Counted from the first letter of the stretch, positions 44,421-56,701 are shown. The stretch: 64,000 bases of DNA from Pomphorhynchus laevis (GCA_012934845.2 WNNJ02000096.1:1-64000), one strand, 5' to 3'. The notes: generated by a model from the sequence alone, not told the origin. A program made the numbers and translations.

Positions 44421-47400
44421 GTAAGTTAAATTAACCTGCTTAACTAATAATATTAAAATTAAGTAAAAATTATTTTGTAAGATCTTTACTTGCAAATGAA
44501 AGATTGCAAAAATTTAAAACAAAAATTTTAATTATATATTTCAATATGCGTTGATATCAAAATAGTTAGAATTGGTCCTTAATTTTACTTTAAAGAAGTT
44601 AATTGATGTAAGTAAGGAAATTTGAAAATGCTCAGAATTAAAAATTTGAATTTTTTATTTGAAGTACTAAATTGCATTATTTGAAAAATACTTTAATAAG
44701 GATTTAATTATTTTTATAAATTATGAATATTTACTATCATTAATAAATAATTACCAATAATAATTTTAAAAATTTATTAATTTTTATTCTTTTTTAATAA
44801 TAAATTTTACGATAAAATTAATTAAATAAATTTATTTAATTACCTTTTCCAATTATTTCCTATATATTATGTTGCATTTGCATAGTAAAACTTTTTTTTT
44901 TAATTTTCGAAAAAATATAGTTTTATTTAACAAATTGCGTTTTAAACTTCGTTTACTTCGAACAATGAAATATGTTTTAGATCGAAAAAGATCAAATTAT
45001 CAAAATCAATGTTTGGTTAAATTTCGTGAGTTAATTTTCAAAGAAAGATAATCCCTTTATTACTGTTTACATAAAAGTATTGGAAAGATGACTTGATGAA
45101 TTGGGACAAAAATCGTTTTGATGGGCTTGAAACAATACGACTACCAAGATCAAAAATCTGGACACCGGATATCGTTCTTTTAAACAAGTAAGATTCCTAC
45201 ATTATGTAAATAATGGTTATTTTTACAGAATACATTTTTAATACTTGAAGAAATATGTGGTAGAAATTATTGAAAATATTAAAGCATTTAGAATTTAATT
45301 TTTAAGTTAAATAGCAAAAATGATACTTGAAATATGTACAATTTTTAATATATTTTTCATTAATCTAAATATATTTTAATTAAATTTACTGTAAACATTT
45401 TATACGATAAATTTAAAATCTCAAATTATATAAATTTAATCATAATCTAATATATAATATTATATTTAATAAAATAAATGCAATTCGCAATTGTCAAATC
45501 CCATATGATGACACTTGACTATGTGCAATTGATTAATTAATTGATCAATTAATTTTCATAAGGAAATTAATTTCCTTATGGTGAAAATAAATGTTTTTTA
45601 CTTTATTAATCCTTTAGTAAATTTTAACACCTTGGCTTTATGCTTCCTAAAATTATTTAATTTATTTCTTTATTATTTTCTACCTATAACTATTAAATAA
45701 GGTAATAATATTATTATATTAAATTCCATAATTAAATTATTATTAATAAATATAATTAAATAATTATTAAATTATAAAACAATAATTAATAATAATTAAT
45801 TAATAATGATTAATATTTCATATTTTATTAATAACATATTAAAGATTTATAAAAATTGATTTGATAATAATTAAATAATAATTAAATCTAAATAATAAGA
45901 CTCTTGTTTTATTATCCCGTAATTTTCAAATACAAATCTTTATGAAAAATAAAAAATATTTAGCTGTAATTATTACGATTAACGAATCATAACGAATTCA
46001 ATACAACTACGATAAAGCTTTTCATCCTTTTATATTTCAATGCTTTGTCTTTGTCAACGTGACGTTTTAGCATATGCAGCAAGTGATGTCTCTAAAATGT
46101 TTGATATGTTAATTAGTATCTGCATATTTTAGTGCAGACGGCAATTACGACGTCAACTACTGTTCAAATATCATTGTCAGTTACAACGGACTTATTCAGT
46201 GGGTGCCAATCACAATTTATAAAAGTACATGCTCGCTAAATGTAAGATATTTTCCGTTTGACCAACACACGTGCCAACTTCGTTTTATATCATTTACATA
46301 TAACCGTGATGAAGTTGATTTCGGATTTTACCAAAACAAATCTTTCATCGCAATGTCAGATTTCAGCACAAGTGGTTCTTGGAACGTTCTCTATTGTCCG
46401 GGTTATATTCGATACACAAGAAACGGGACGAAGCCTGAATTCGTCTTTGATCTCGTTCTTCGAAGGAAAAGTCTATTCTACATTGTTAATCTAATAATTC
46501 CATCAATAATAATAAGTTTTATAACAGTGTTCATGTTTTATCTACCATTAGATGATAGGGAACGAATCACATTTGGTATTTCGAATCTTCTATCCATCAA
46601 TGTATTTCTTTTACTTGTCGCTAAACTTCTTCCACCTACCGCTGTTTTACCATACATTTCGCAATATTTTCTGTTAATATTTATAACTAATGTGGCCGCT
46701 TTATTTGCAACCGTGATTAACTTAAATTTACGACATCGCAGCCTTGAAACACACGACAAAAGAAGTACATTCTTCCGTCAAATTGTATTCAAATTTCTAC
46801 CGAAGATGTTACGGATTTATTACGATTTTGATAATAGCGCCTCTTACGAACATCTACAGCCGATAATCAATGAGCCACGAAGTTTAAATCGATTGTTGTC
46901 ATCGGGTAACAGCTGGTCCTATTTGGACAGTAAAAGCAGACAGCGAAAGCTCACAAGAGAGTGTAGTGTATCTGATGATAACAGCTTGGTTATTTTAGAT
47001 TTACTGACGGAATGCTCTTCGGCACGATTAGATAATCAAAATTCGGTTATTGATTTACTTAAAAAGAATTCTGAACGATCTAGGGTATGCAGTATATTTT
47101 AAAAGTATATTAAATTAATTATTGCAATAAAATAAAATTATTTTTGTTTTTATTCCAAAAATAATAATTTATTTTTATTTATTACTTTATTTTTATTCTA
47201 ATACAGTTAAATTATTTTTATTCAAATTATAGACAAATCAGTTGTCTAATAATTTAAATAAATATATTATTTCAATATATATCGTTCCAATTGACCGACG
47301 TAACTTGATGATTTAGAAAAGCATATGTGCTTGTTTTTGCACGATTACCTGCAATCATCGGTTAGGGTCAAAACTAAGGACGGATGAACTCTACAATATA

Positions 47401-48665
47401 AACGGTAGAATCTCTATTTATCGAATACGTTCATCGAATACTTGAAAAATTTACGTTGTGCATGGAAACTGAACTAAGAATTTATGTTCAGCATTGCTAC
47501 TATAAAGATCGTTACACGCAATGTCAAGACCATCATTTCTACCATGAGTCGTATCCTGTGCTTGAAAAAAACTTTCCTTTCATTTGCACATATTAAAAAT
47601 TCAATTTGTGCGAATGATTTGACTCTCATGATTGTTTAAGCCAAATCACAATTATGTTTTAGTGACGGAAGATAACCGTCTTTATAGGATAACGAATGAT
47701 GAGCTATTAGTTTAATTGAAAGCAAGATCAACACTACGAAGCGTCGCAACAGTCCGTATCGAGATGCGATTGATATCAAGCTTAAATATTATCTAATCAA
47801 AAAAGCGAATTTTACAACGGATTAAATATAAACGTTAAAGAACAGTTCTACAGACTAAGAAATGCTATCATATTGACATATTATCTTAATAAAAAATTAA
47901 TTAAACTATTATTAATGATTTTTAATTAATTTTAAACTTGTTTTGATTTTATTATTGCCTTTTTATTTCCCGAATATTTTAGTTTGTGATTATAAATGTA
48001 TTTTGGTATTCTGTTATTTAATTATTTGCTGATGATGACAGCGAAATATTGTAAACTTTAGTGAATATATCAAGTTCTGTAATCTAGTTATTTTTATTTG
48101 CTGTGACAAACGAGGGCAAGCCGTGACCTCTTGTAAATTTTTTTGCTAATTTACTTAAAAAATGTTAACAAAAGAAAATTAAATGTTGACTACTCAACTT
48201 TATTTTTACAATATTGCATTGCAACAGTTAAAACATGACTGCATAAAATAGGCTAAACATTTCCAGGAAAGGCTGTAAGAACATAACCCGTAAGACACGA
48301 AGTGAAATGACCAAAATGTTCATTCGTATCAGTGTATATTTCTTTTGACTTTAAATTAAAGTTTTTCTAATGAGTTATTTTGGCTAGATACCTTTGTATT
48401 TTTATTGGAATTGATTAATCCTCAAAGAATTTGAGGTGTATTTTGTATTTTTAGAATTTTAAAGAATTTTTTGCATATTAAGGTCCTTGATGAATGGAGA
48501 CTTTCAGCGTATATATTCGATCGTCTTTTTCTATATGTTTTCTTTCTGGTAACTGTGATTGGAACATTAATTATCGGATTACTAGTACCTGATATTCATC
48601 TATCGTTTCAACCACAACCAGATATCGACGCGATAACAAATGGTCAATACAAATCAAATTTATAA
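44284..48665 (+). CDS. nicotinic acetylcholine receptor subunit, non-alpha type (Cys-loop channel)
   Basis: Five exons with consistent phases: 44284-44420, 44981-45025, 45078-45187, 46133-47084, 48465-48665, giving about 480 residues. Seen: loop D tryptophan (NVWLNFYWKDD), loop A (WTPDIVLLNNADGNY), and the Cys-loop C-x13-C (46232 onward, C..LNVRYFPFDQHTC). Loop B has SFTY instead of SWTY. Loop C has a single Cys (LYCPGY), so it is not an alpha subunit. M1-M3 are consecutive in exon 4; M4 is in exon 5. M2 runs ERITFGISNLLSINVFLLLV: Glu at -1', Thr 2', Ser 6' and Leu 9' are kept, which predicts a cation channel, but 20' is Lys. A subunit like this forms the complementary side of a heteropentamer in the neuron or muscle membrane. 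The signal-peptide exon is not located. Confidence 0.88.
44981..45025 (+). CDS. receptor subunit 45-base microexon
   Basis: Acceptor atgttttag, donor GTGAGT. Encodes IEKDQIIKINVWLNF, the classic 45-base exon of nicotinic receptors (consensus D-E-K-N-Q-x-L-T-T-N-V-W-L). Invisible to ORF scanning. Confidence 0.88.
45078..45187 (+). CDS. receptor subunit exon (loop D end to loop A)
   Basis: Acceptor acataaaag, after a 52-base intron; donor GTAAGA at 45188, leaving two bases of a split Asn codon. Encodes YWKDDLMNWDKNRFDG through SKIWTPDIVLLN. Confidence 0.88.
46133..47084 (+). CDS. receptor subunit main exon (Cys-loop, M1-M3, intracellular loop)
   Basis: Acceptor catattttag (46132). The first base completes Asn, continuing ADGNYDVNYC. 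It ends at the donor agg|GTATGC (47085). Carries the Cys-loop, loops B and C, three membrane segments and a Ser-rich intracellular loop of about 100 residues with likely phosphorylation sites. Confidence 0.88.
47085..48464. other. last intron of the receptor gene
   Basis: 1.4 kb. 47.3-47.8 kb is noticeably less AT-rich than the rest and may be an old insertion, but I recognise nothing in it. Confidence 0.5.
48465..48665 (+). CDS. receptor subunit terminal exon (M4)
   Basis: NFLHIKVLDEWRLSAYIFDR, then M4 (LFLYVFFLVTVIGTLIIGLL) and a short extracellular tail to TAA. I chose acceptor 48464 because it keeps phase and gives the usual H-x-K...EW..A...DR lead-in. An acceptor at 48482 would also be in phase. 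Confidence 0.8.
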   Translation, partial: NFLHIKVLDEWRLSAYIFDRLFLYVFFLVTVIGTLIIGLLVPDIHLSFQPQPDIDAITNGQYKSNL

Positions 48666-49471
48666 TTATATTTGAAATAAATCAATTTTGTTTACATCAT
48701 ATACATAATGTTAGTAACCTAACATTCCAATTTCCCATTTAAAGGTATTTTTAGTGTTTGTGGGTTAAATCCAGAACGGAATCTTAACAACTTTACGATT
48801 CATTTACGGATTAGCATTCCGTTGCCTACTCCCGAACTGTGAAGAGTAAGCCTATCAATACACCCAGTGATTTACTGTAAACTACTTTTGTTAATTCCAA
48901 AATGCTCGTTGAGATAATTGTGGCTTAAGTATTTTATATTATTTGTTTTTATCGCATGGGATGACATTAAATGATGATTACATTCAAAGGTTTAAAACTG
49001 GATATATTCAATGCTTGATAAAAAACTTAACACACAGGGAACTAGATATTCGTTTTTCAAAGACACGGTCATACTATTTACAAGAACGAGCTTTAATGTA
49101 AGATTGTCTACTAAATTGAATAGTTTCTATTGTTTTGTAGAATCCTTAAAAAATCCTCCTGATAAATATTTGATTATTCATTCTGCAGTTTACATTACAT
49201 GTAAATCTCTTCAAATAATTTCATTTAAATGAAAAGTTATTAAATTATAAAACAAAAATGTATTTATTAACTCATATGACATGGGAAAGTTGATACTTAA
49301 ATTATAATTATTTAAATTAAAATTATAGATTAAAATTATTAAAATTATCCTTATTTTAAATAAATTTCATAATTTATTTTAATTCTTAATTTTATTTTAA
49401 TTATTTTTAAATAATAAATATTTTTATACACAAGTATTTTATAACCAACTCCTTATTTACAGGGCCGTACT
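48666..49471. other. 3' flank of the receptor gene
   Basis: An aataaa-like signal (gaaataaatc) follows the stop at about 48674. The open frame at 49011-49232 has no recognisable features. No other gene. Confidence 0.4.
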
Positions 49472-49968
49472 TTAGTGCATCATATTTGAATTCATTTTAA
49501 AGACGCTCGTATAAAGAACGAAGCACAGATCCTTCTTTACGGAGCCTAAAAGATATGCGTATGGTAACTTGTATTTGAAGCATTGCATTTGAGCAATCCT
49601 CCTGATGATGCAAAGTGCATCAGGGGCAACTTCACCAGTCGCGTAAAAAATGACAGATGCGAACATACCCCGTCCAACGACACGTATTCTTTCTTCAAAT
49701 TTGCAGTGTTTCTATTTTCGTAGTAGCCAACAATAACGTGAACCGACCAAAGGGGAAGATTGAGCAAAGTGGCTAAATATGGTGACGTCTCATAACATTT
49801 GCATGTTATTCGGCGTCTCATGTTATATGATATGTTATAATATATCATTTCTAATATATTAATATTAATAATTATATTAATTATATAATTAAATATAATC
49901 TGTATATTATAATAATTTGATAATTTGAGCAATTTATTAAACCACAGCCGTCTTTCGACGATGGGCAT
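49472..49968 (-). mobile_element. decayed retroelement-associated coding remnant
   Basis: A minus-strand stretch contains a block resembling a domain found downstream of reverse transcriptase in many invertebrate retroelements: FYATGEVAPDALCIIRRIAQ, then a PYAYLLGSVKK block. A diverged relative lies on the plus strand at about 51780-51891. Family is not resolved. It is broken and old. Confidence 0.35.
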
Positions 49969-50329
49969 TAAAAACGATTACATTAGAAAATAATAAACAA
50001 CAAATGACATATAATTGTTCCATGACAATTGTCAATTCAATTTAAGCTGACGTTGTACTATCGTTATGAAATCCGATTATGACATCAGGTTACCCTCGTA
50101 CTAACGAATTGTGCCCAATCCCAACAATTTGCCTTAGACTCGATATCAACAAATGACTGCATTTAAACACTGTAATAGGTGAGCGGACGGTAATTGTCGA
50201 AAGCAACATAGACAGATAATGTGTTTCGATGACAGAGGATGTGTTTGATGAAAGAGGATGTGTTTTGATGACATACAACTTTGAAGGAATATGTCTATAT
50301 TAATAAGAGATGACTATAGGTAATAGAAT

Positions 50330-50625
50330 TTCATCACAGTAAATCCATTATTAGCATCCATTTGGAATTGCGGCTATGTTGGGTTTTAGAATAAAAGTCA
50401 AACAGACTCTCCAGATAACATCTAATCTTAATTCCAAGCAGAGCATATTATTTTATTAATCAATTCACACAAATTGAGTTGTAAAACGCTCTTACTTCAT
50501 ATTACGATTAACGTGTTTACTTGATAATATTACGATGAACATGGTTACTTTTTTAAATTATATATAATGCAAAATAGGTAGACTCGGTAAGCTGATTCGA
50601 TTCGATAATACTGACTGAGGCAAAA
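50330..50625 (+). mobile_element. Naiad 3'-tail fragment
   Basis: ttattagcatccatttgg, cggctatgttgggt, the block around aacatctaatcttaattcc and a final gtagactcggtaagctga align in order with 36950-37250. Heavily diverged; the interleaved stems are not kept. Confidence 0.65.
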
Positions 50626-51131
50626 GTAAACATACAATCAGGAGGGCATAGTGAATTGAAGTGATTTACAAATAACATATGATATGAAATACATATGCAA
50701 ACGAAACGTCGAAAATGATATCTGTTCTTTATTAGACAAGTTCATCACTGACAATATGTCTAAATATACAACTTGTTCCTCATTTATCAAACACTATGAG
50801 ATCATTTCGCTAGTATTTCGAAATTCAGAATAATATGACCAATTAGGCTTATTACGCACCCACAGAGCCTTAACTTAGTCAAAAGATAAAAAATCACTTG
50901 TATAATAAATTTTTTTTCAGGTAATGTAAACTTAGTCGAACGTTAATGTACGATATGTCAGATTGACCCACACAATCCCTGCAATGGAAATGACCACAGC
51001 TTCTTTAACCCACTAGCTGTAATGAACAGTTACATAATTCGAAAGCTGTCATAATAGTTCATTTTCTTTCTGCAATCACACAACAACAAAATAAATGATG
51101 ACATAAGAATAGTCATCAAATCCCAATTGGG
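50626..51131. other. intergenic
   Basis: Moderately AT-rich. I recognise nothing. Confidence 0.4.
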
Positions 51132-51413
51132 ATGTATCGAAATAATGCATTACGCTATAAGAACAGGGTCATGAGTTTTGTCAACTCAGAGCTTATCGAA
51201 GATGAGTTACGGCTGTCTCAGCAACAAATCTACAACACCATTACACATACTGGGAATAACGAATTAATAGAACGCATCTTGCTAGCCAAGAAGAATTTGT
51301 TTGAAAAAATTATCTGCACTCTAAACTTCGCATGCACAAATAATGCCGACAATGGGCTAAGTGAGCTACCAATCGAACACGAGAACTTGTCTTGCCCTAA
51401 ACCAATTCGGTAA
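51132..51413 (+). CDS. unrecognised 93-codon open frame
   Basis: Helical, charged sequence (FVNSELIEDELRLSQQQIYN) with balanced codon use. No ATG is certain (the first in-frame ATG is MYRNNALRYK at 51132) and no homology is seen. It lies just upstream of decayed retroelement sequence (51.66-51.9 kb), so it may belong to the same remnant instead of a host gene. Confidence 0.25.
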   Translation: MYRNNALRYKNRVMSFVNSELIEDELRLSQQQIYNTITHTGNNELIERILLAKKNLFEKIICTLNFACTNNADNGLSELPIEHENLSCPKPIR

Positions 51414-51660
51414 AGCGTGGCTACTCAATACACTATGATCTCATAGACGTGTCATCCCGATGTGTCTGCAACGCTGAGACAAATCAGTTCGGTATATTGT
51501 CATGAAACAGTGGAGGGATACAAACGATACGTAATAATGTAATAATATATATAGTTAATCAATAGTTCACTCGGATTGCCATGTAACAGGAATCGAACCA
51601 AGTCTTCAGGGCATCAATGAAGGTTTAAGTTTTAAGAGAGAATCATGACAAGTCGGGAAG

Positions 51661-51895
51661 ATGGATCACGGCTTGATGTTGTTTCTAACAGACCACACAA
51701 AAGACGATTTGAGCGGAAGCGCTTCGACATCAATATTCAATGACAACGCTGTTTCGTACTTCACGTCGACATACAACGCATCCAATTATCACGGTAATTT
51801 CGTGCTATTGGTATTAACTGCATATAGCGGGATCGGTGAGAGCTCGCTACGAATTCTAAAACGTATCGCACGACTACAATCGGTGAAATAATCAA
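51661..51895 (+). mobile_element. decayed retroelement-associated coding remnant
   Basis: The end of the open stretch (GNFVLLVLTAYSGIG, then LRILKRIARLQ) aligns with the minus-strand remnant at 49.5-49.7 kb and with the same widespread retroelement-associated domain. Old and broken; family not resolved. Confidence 0.3.
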
Positions 51896-52375
51896 CGAAT
51901 ACTTATACAAACTGTATATGTCGCTTGAAAGGTATAATTGGGTTTACTCCATCTCAATTCTCGCCTATGTGTTTCTGGTCCTTTCAATCAGCCCGTGATA
52001 AACAAGCCTCATTGAGTACAAAAAACGGCAACAACGAAATGGTAAGCGAGGCCACCTGCAAGCCATCCAATCGTTAGATTAACCTGGTCAACAATAATTT
52101 TCTTGTTTAGAAAATAAACATCATTATTATATGAAATTTATCCCCTGAATCCAAGAATAACCTTCATTTTGGTCAATCAGGTCAATATTTTTAATTATTG
52201 AACATTCTTGCATGAACAGCATTTGCTGATTTATCCTATTTTAATTTTGTTGTATTCTTTTCGGATTTTGTACAAATCAATATGCAATAAGCGAGATTGC
52301 ATCAAGCAGAGGTTTGTTAATTATTTGAACGTGTATTGCTATGTTTGTGAAGAATATACATTAGTTGAAAACTGA

Positions 52376-53960
52376 TTGAAAATTACTGATTTTGTTGAAA
52401 GAGTATATTTGGCATATTTTTGGGTCAATCTGAGAGATCATTATAAACATTGGGCGCCACGTAGTGTCCGCAAACAATGTACAAGACATTTGCGACAAAA
52501 GACTAAAAAAGAGGTTCACTATACAGATGGTTTGGCGGAATCCAACAAGCATGGAAACGACTGCTATTTTTGTGCTCAAACTTTAAAGGGTATTACTGAA
52601 ACAACGACAAACGCTTATATATCATAACCTTGCTTCAACAATGTGACCGGTTTCACCAAAGTTTTCAAGAAGTTTCACCAAGACACTGAAGTGTTTCCAA
52701 ACTTCAGTATCTTGCCTCAGCTAAGTTTATCCTCAAGCAACGAATATTTATCATTTAAAGTTGTTGACAAACATGAAGAGTTTTTTGTTAAAATCACACC
52801 CCAGTTGTTCTCCCAGATAGAGTTGAATGATCTAGTACGTGACTTAAACATCCCCTAGAATTCTGCAGAGCTGTTGACTTACCAAAGGAAAGTGAAGAAT
52901 CTTTTAGAGAACGGTGTTCGTATAACCTTTATTCGAAGTCGCCATGAAGATTTCCTTTCTTCATCAAGTAAGAATAGTTCGTTTATTGTCTCGATGTAAG
53001 CGAACTACTTCATAAACTTGGAATTGAACAATACAAATCAGAGGATTGGCGTCTTTTCATTGATAGTTCTAAGCGCACTATAAAATATCTATTGTTACAC
53101 AATAAAAATTTGTATGGATTTGTTCCATTCAGCTACTCGACAACTATTATAGAAAAATATGGCGACATTAAGTTGGTTTTAGAGAAGATACAGTATCACG
53201 ATCACAAATGGTTCATTTGCGTTGACTTAAAAACGGTAAATCGTTTACTGGGATAGCAATATGGTTACGCCAAATACCCGTGTATTCTATGCATACTGGG
53301 CAGTAGAGACCGAGCAATCCACGATATTCAGAAAGACTGGCCACAACGAACAACTTTGATTCGTTGTAGAGCTGCCAATATATTAGAAGAACGTTTTGTT
53401 GAGCGAGAGAAGATTATTTCCCCCTTTGCACATCAAACTGGGATTGATAAATCAATTCGTCAAATCTCTTGATAAAAATGGCGATATCTTTAAGTATATC
53501 TGCAGCGTTTTTCCATGTTTGACGATTGAAAATCTTAAAGTAGGGATTTTTGATGGACCACAGATTCGTAAACTACTGAAGGACATCGAATTCGTAAAAA
53601 AGATAAATGAAAAAGAAACATTAGCTTGGCTAGTCTTTTAGATTAAGTTCAGGATTTTCTCAGTAAACACAAGAATGACAACTATAAAGACATTGTCCCC
53701 AACTTGATCTCAAGATATCATGACATTGGCGCAAATATGATCATCGAAATGCATTTTCTATTTAGTCATCTCAATCAATTTCCTAAAAATCTTGCAGATG
53801 TTAGTGACGAACAAGGTGATCGATTCAATCAGGATATAAAGTAGATAGAAATACGTTACCAATGATGTCGGGACGCTGTGATGATAGCGGACTATTGCTG
53901 GTATCTAAACTGAGACACTCATGTTCATCAACACTTACGGTCCGCAAAGAAGCGTAAATT
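52376..53960 (+). mobile_element. decayed mobile-element gene of a widespread unassigned family
   Basis: Pieces in order match a protein family I recognise as highly repeated in cnidarian, arthropod and flatworm genomes: AYFWVNLRDHYKHWAP and a CYFC pair near the start, EWRLFIDSSKR, PPLHIKLGL, GIFDGPQIRKLL, an F-x-QDI block, and ADYCWYL at the end. The Asp-bearing blocks are suggestive of an RNase H-like nuclease, but I cannot name the transposon superfamily. The copy is broken several times and is a fossil. Its base composition is only mildly drifted. Confidence 0.6.
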
Positions 53961-54681
53961 TATTTTTTGAATATTCTTACAATCATTCACGACTACTTGT
54001 ATATCCGCTATTTACTATTTTGCATTCTTGCGATGATTGTTTTGTTTGCTTAGTCCACTTTAACGTTTCACATTATTATTTTCCCTTTGAATTAATATAA
54101 TATAATTTTACAGAAAGGATCTTCATTTAATCCCTTAAAAGCATCAATACCAACACAATGAAAATATTTTATTGAGCAAGGTATCTAATTCAGCAAAGTT
54201 TGATAGGAGAATACTGAGAAAGCTAGACCTAATTGAGATAAACTGAAGTGATTTTCGAATTAAACTTGAAAAATTACATGAGAATTCGTTAAAAATGTCC
54301 AGACACCAGACAAGAATTCTTTTGTTGATCAGTTTAATATATGAGCGCTTTTTCTTAAGTTTAAGGGACCTATTTGGCTAACCTGTTGAAGCCTTGTAAG
54401 TTTGATACACACATAAAAAATATTGTTTTTTTGTAAAATACAAAGGATCACGCACAATTTGACTTCTATTACGCACCTGCATTGTCTTGAAAATGGGCTG
54501 AGCAAAGTAAAATAACTTGAATAAATTATGGTTATTATCCTGCAGGTATGTAAAATACAAAGGAATTCGTTCAAAGATGTGTTTTTTAATCAAAAGGAAT
54601 GTTTTTCAATCATTCGTTCTGCTGTTAATTATAAAGATTCTTTTACATAAGAAAATCTAATCATGCACCAAATAAGAAAAT
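53961..54681. other. intergenic
   Basis: A short direct repeat (aaatacaaagga, at 54438 and 54552) is visible. No gene seen. Minus-strand frames here have no features. Confidence 0.45.
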
Positions 54682-54960
54682 ATGTTGACAAATACAAAAA
54701 GCAACGTATTGTCACATTGCACTAAAAAGTCTTTATTAAAACGGACTAAGGGATCAGCACTATCCAGCATACACCAACGCAGCGCATACCGGCTAAACCA
54801 CTCAGAGTCTCTCACACAACTGAGAGTCCAATCGAGTCAGACAATGGCAGGTAGTCTTGAGATGAGGTGCTCAAAAAACCTTAGTATTTGCTCAGATAGA
54901 CGTCCACTAGAAAAGAAGTTTAATCCCGAGATTGCCCACGTAACCAAGAGGCGTGCCTGA
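54682..54960 (-). mobile_element. LINE 3'-region fragment
   Basis: gagatgaggtgctcaaaaaa, ttagtatttgctc, gacgtcc and gaaaagaag.ttaatcccgag align with 25690-25790 in the same order, so this is another copy of the 3' region of the intron-1 LINE. The apparent plus-strand frame is not a gene. Confidence 0.65.
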
Positions 54961-55075
54961 GCGCTCCCTCTTAAAGACATGATGGGTCGGTTTTTGGGCC
55001 CATCATGTCCTTAAGAGGGAGCGCTCAGATTCCCTGTGACTTTAAGAAGGAGCGCTCAGATTGGGCCCGTTTTAG
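54958..55075. repeat. GC-rich hairpin
   Basis: gcgctccctcttaa plus gacatgatggg is inverted 30 bases later, giving arms of about 27 bp. Shorter partial repeats of gcgctcagatt and gggccc follow to 55075. Probably the end of the adjacent element. Confidence 0.7.
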
Positions 55076-55219
55076 GGCCCAGTTCAGCTGATAAACCACC
55101 TGATGGTTACATAAGTTAAGCTATAAAAATTAAGTTTACGGATATTTCCTTACGTTGTTTAATTTCTGGCGCGTAAATCATAAAAGTATTATATTAGAAT
55201 CTATAGTTTATTAAATACA

Positions 55220-55672
55220 ATGCATACTGATGAAGAAAAACTGTGCTTGCTGAAAGCGGCGCGTGAGTTGAACGCGATCAACAGATTTATACAAAATACA
55301 TCGAATCAGTACAACAATGTAGCATCTACTGCTGAAATACAAATCGAACGTCGTCGATTTCTTTCGAATATTCCATCAGCTAAGTTAGGACTTAATTCAA
55401 AAGCAAAATCGATTGTTAATGCGACGATATATACACCAAAACATAATTTTCGTACATCACTAGAACATGATAACATCAATGAACTACGAAGACATAATGT
55501 TCGTTCTTCATTTGGATATGATTGGAGTCCAGGTAAAATGTCGAAAAATACTATGCGCTCATCATTAGAACAGGTTCAACGCACTGATGATATGCCCCGA
55601 CATCATATTCGTTCCTCCTCACTAAGGCAAAAAGCCCGAAACGCGCCGAATTCAAGTGTCATCAAATTGTAA
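55220..55672 (+). CDS. unrecognised basic protein with repeated RSSL motifs
   Basis: 150 codons from ATG 55220 to TAA. Unrecognised. The N-terminal 30 residues form a charged helix (TDEEKLCLLKAARELNAINR). The C-terminal half repeats a short motif, [basic]-x-x-[FVMI]-R-[ST]-S-[LF], four times: HNFRTSLEHD, HNVRSSFGYD, NTMRSSLEQ and HHIRSSSLRQ. Each R-x-S is a plausible basophilic-kinase site. No signal peptide or membrane segment. Better codon balance than surrounding DNA supports a real gene. It may be one exon of a gene that includes the segment at 56.15-56.70 kb (same strand, similar composition), but I could not fix a splice that joins them. Confidence 0.55.
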   Translation: MHTDEEKLCLLKAARELNAINRFIQNTSNQYNNVASTAEIQIERRRFLSNIPSAKLGLNSKAKSIVNATIYTPKHNFRTSLEHDNINELRRHNVRSSFGYDWSPGKMSKNTMRSSLEQVQRTDDMPRHHIRSSSLRQKARNAPNSSVIKL

Positions 55673-56149
55673 ATACTAGAGATCAGATAAAATTTAAAGC
55701 AAATTTTAGTGGGTAATAAAACGCAATTGTGTTTCAATTCACATATTGGGTGAGCAGGCGTCGTTGAGTTTAATTACATTTTAACAGCCAAAAAGTTTAA
55801 TATGATTTCCTTTTGATAAAGTATCAGATGGTAAGGTGATAAAATAAAATATTTTCAATTAGGCCCTTGAATTAAGGGAGTTTTATTTTAGATAAATAAT
55901 TCTCAACGGGGTAAATGATAAAGTGGATTTAAAAAACGTTGTCATTGCTTCACCGTCTGTAACTCTTTTGCTTTAGCTGTTTATTTCTTAGAAATTTCTT
56001 TATATTTCTGTTTGCATATCATAATTTCTAAAACTTGAACTTAAACATGTGAGCTACAAAAATTACCCTTTTCTGTAAGTTTCCTACCAATTAATAAGAT
56101 CATTGAAAAATACCGATTGTTATCTGATCATCTACGCATTTACTCGAAT
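55673..56149. other. spacer or intron
   Basis: AT-rich, no feature except a pyrimidine-rich tract (acccttttctgtaagtttcc) at about 56066-56085 that might serve an acceptor. Confidence 0.35.
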
Positions 56150-56701
56150 TAAAATGACATCTTCGGAAAATCAAAGCAACATGTATCTCAAAAAGTTGAA
56201 GAATATCCATTATTTGGTAGCCAATCTTCATCTTTGGAAGATCTCCTGGGTGATCCTGATAGCTCGTCAGCGATAAAGGAAGTGTCGAAAACCAGTAAAA
56301 GGATGCTGCATAGATATATTTCAGAATCTGAAATTGCATCTCAAAAATTTAAATCAGCTGATAGTGGCCAACAGTTGGCAAGCACGAAAGGTGATGATAT
56401 TTCTACTAATTTTGACAGTATCATTAAGTTATTACACCAAAGTCAGAAGCAATTGAATGAAGAACGATGCAAACGACATAAATGTGAAAAGGCATTACGC
56501 GATTTGTACATAAGTTACCTAAATAAACACGCGTCTAAACATACCGATAGTGACGATCGTATTTACCAGAAACGCAAGGAATATCAGCAAGGACGCAGAG
56601 AAAGTTCGTCTGAAATGTCAACTGCTTGCATGCGTAATAAAATACCTAGACAAGGATACCTTATTTCGAAAATTTATGAAAAAATAAACTCTGAAAAATG
56701 A
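56150..56701 (+). CDS. unrecognised coding segment with coiled-coil, probably a terminal exon
   Basis: An open frame from just after an in-frame stop at about 56148 to TGA at 56699-56701. Coding-like sequence is visible well before any ATG (QKVEEYPLFGSQSSSLEDLL). The first in-frame Met is RMLHRY near 56302, so an upstream exon is likely. A central Lys/Glu/Gln-rich helix (LHQSQKQLNEERCKRHKCEK then ALRDLYISYLNKH) looks like a short coiled coil. The rest is Ser/Lys-rich and polar. No family recognised. Confidence 0.5.

Noticed and set aside
46203-47102. Treating this open frame as a complete receptor gene
   Set aside because: It starts mid-domain without an ATG context and lacks M4; splice sites at 46132 and 47085 show it is an internal exon.
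54329-54593. Minus-strand open frames with Cys-rich translations
   Set aside because: The two frames overlap each other and reflect a short direct repeat; no domain, start or splice support.
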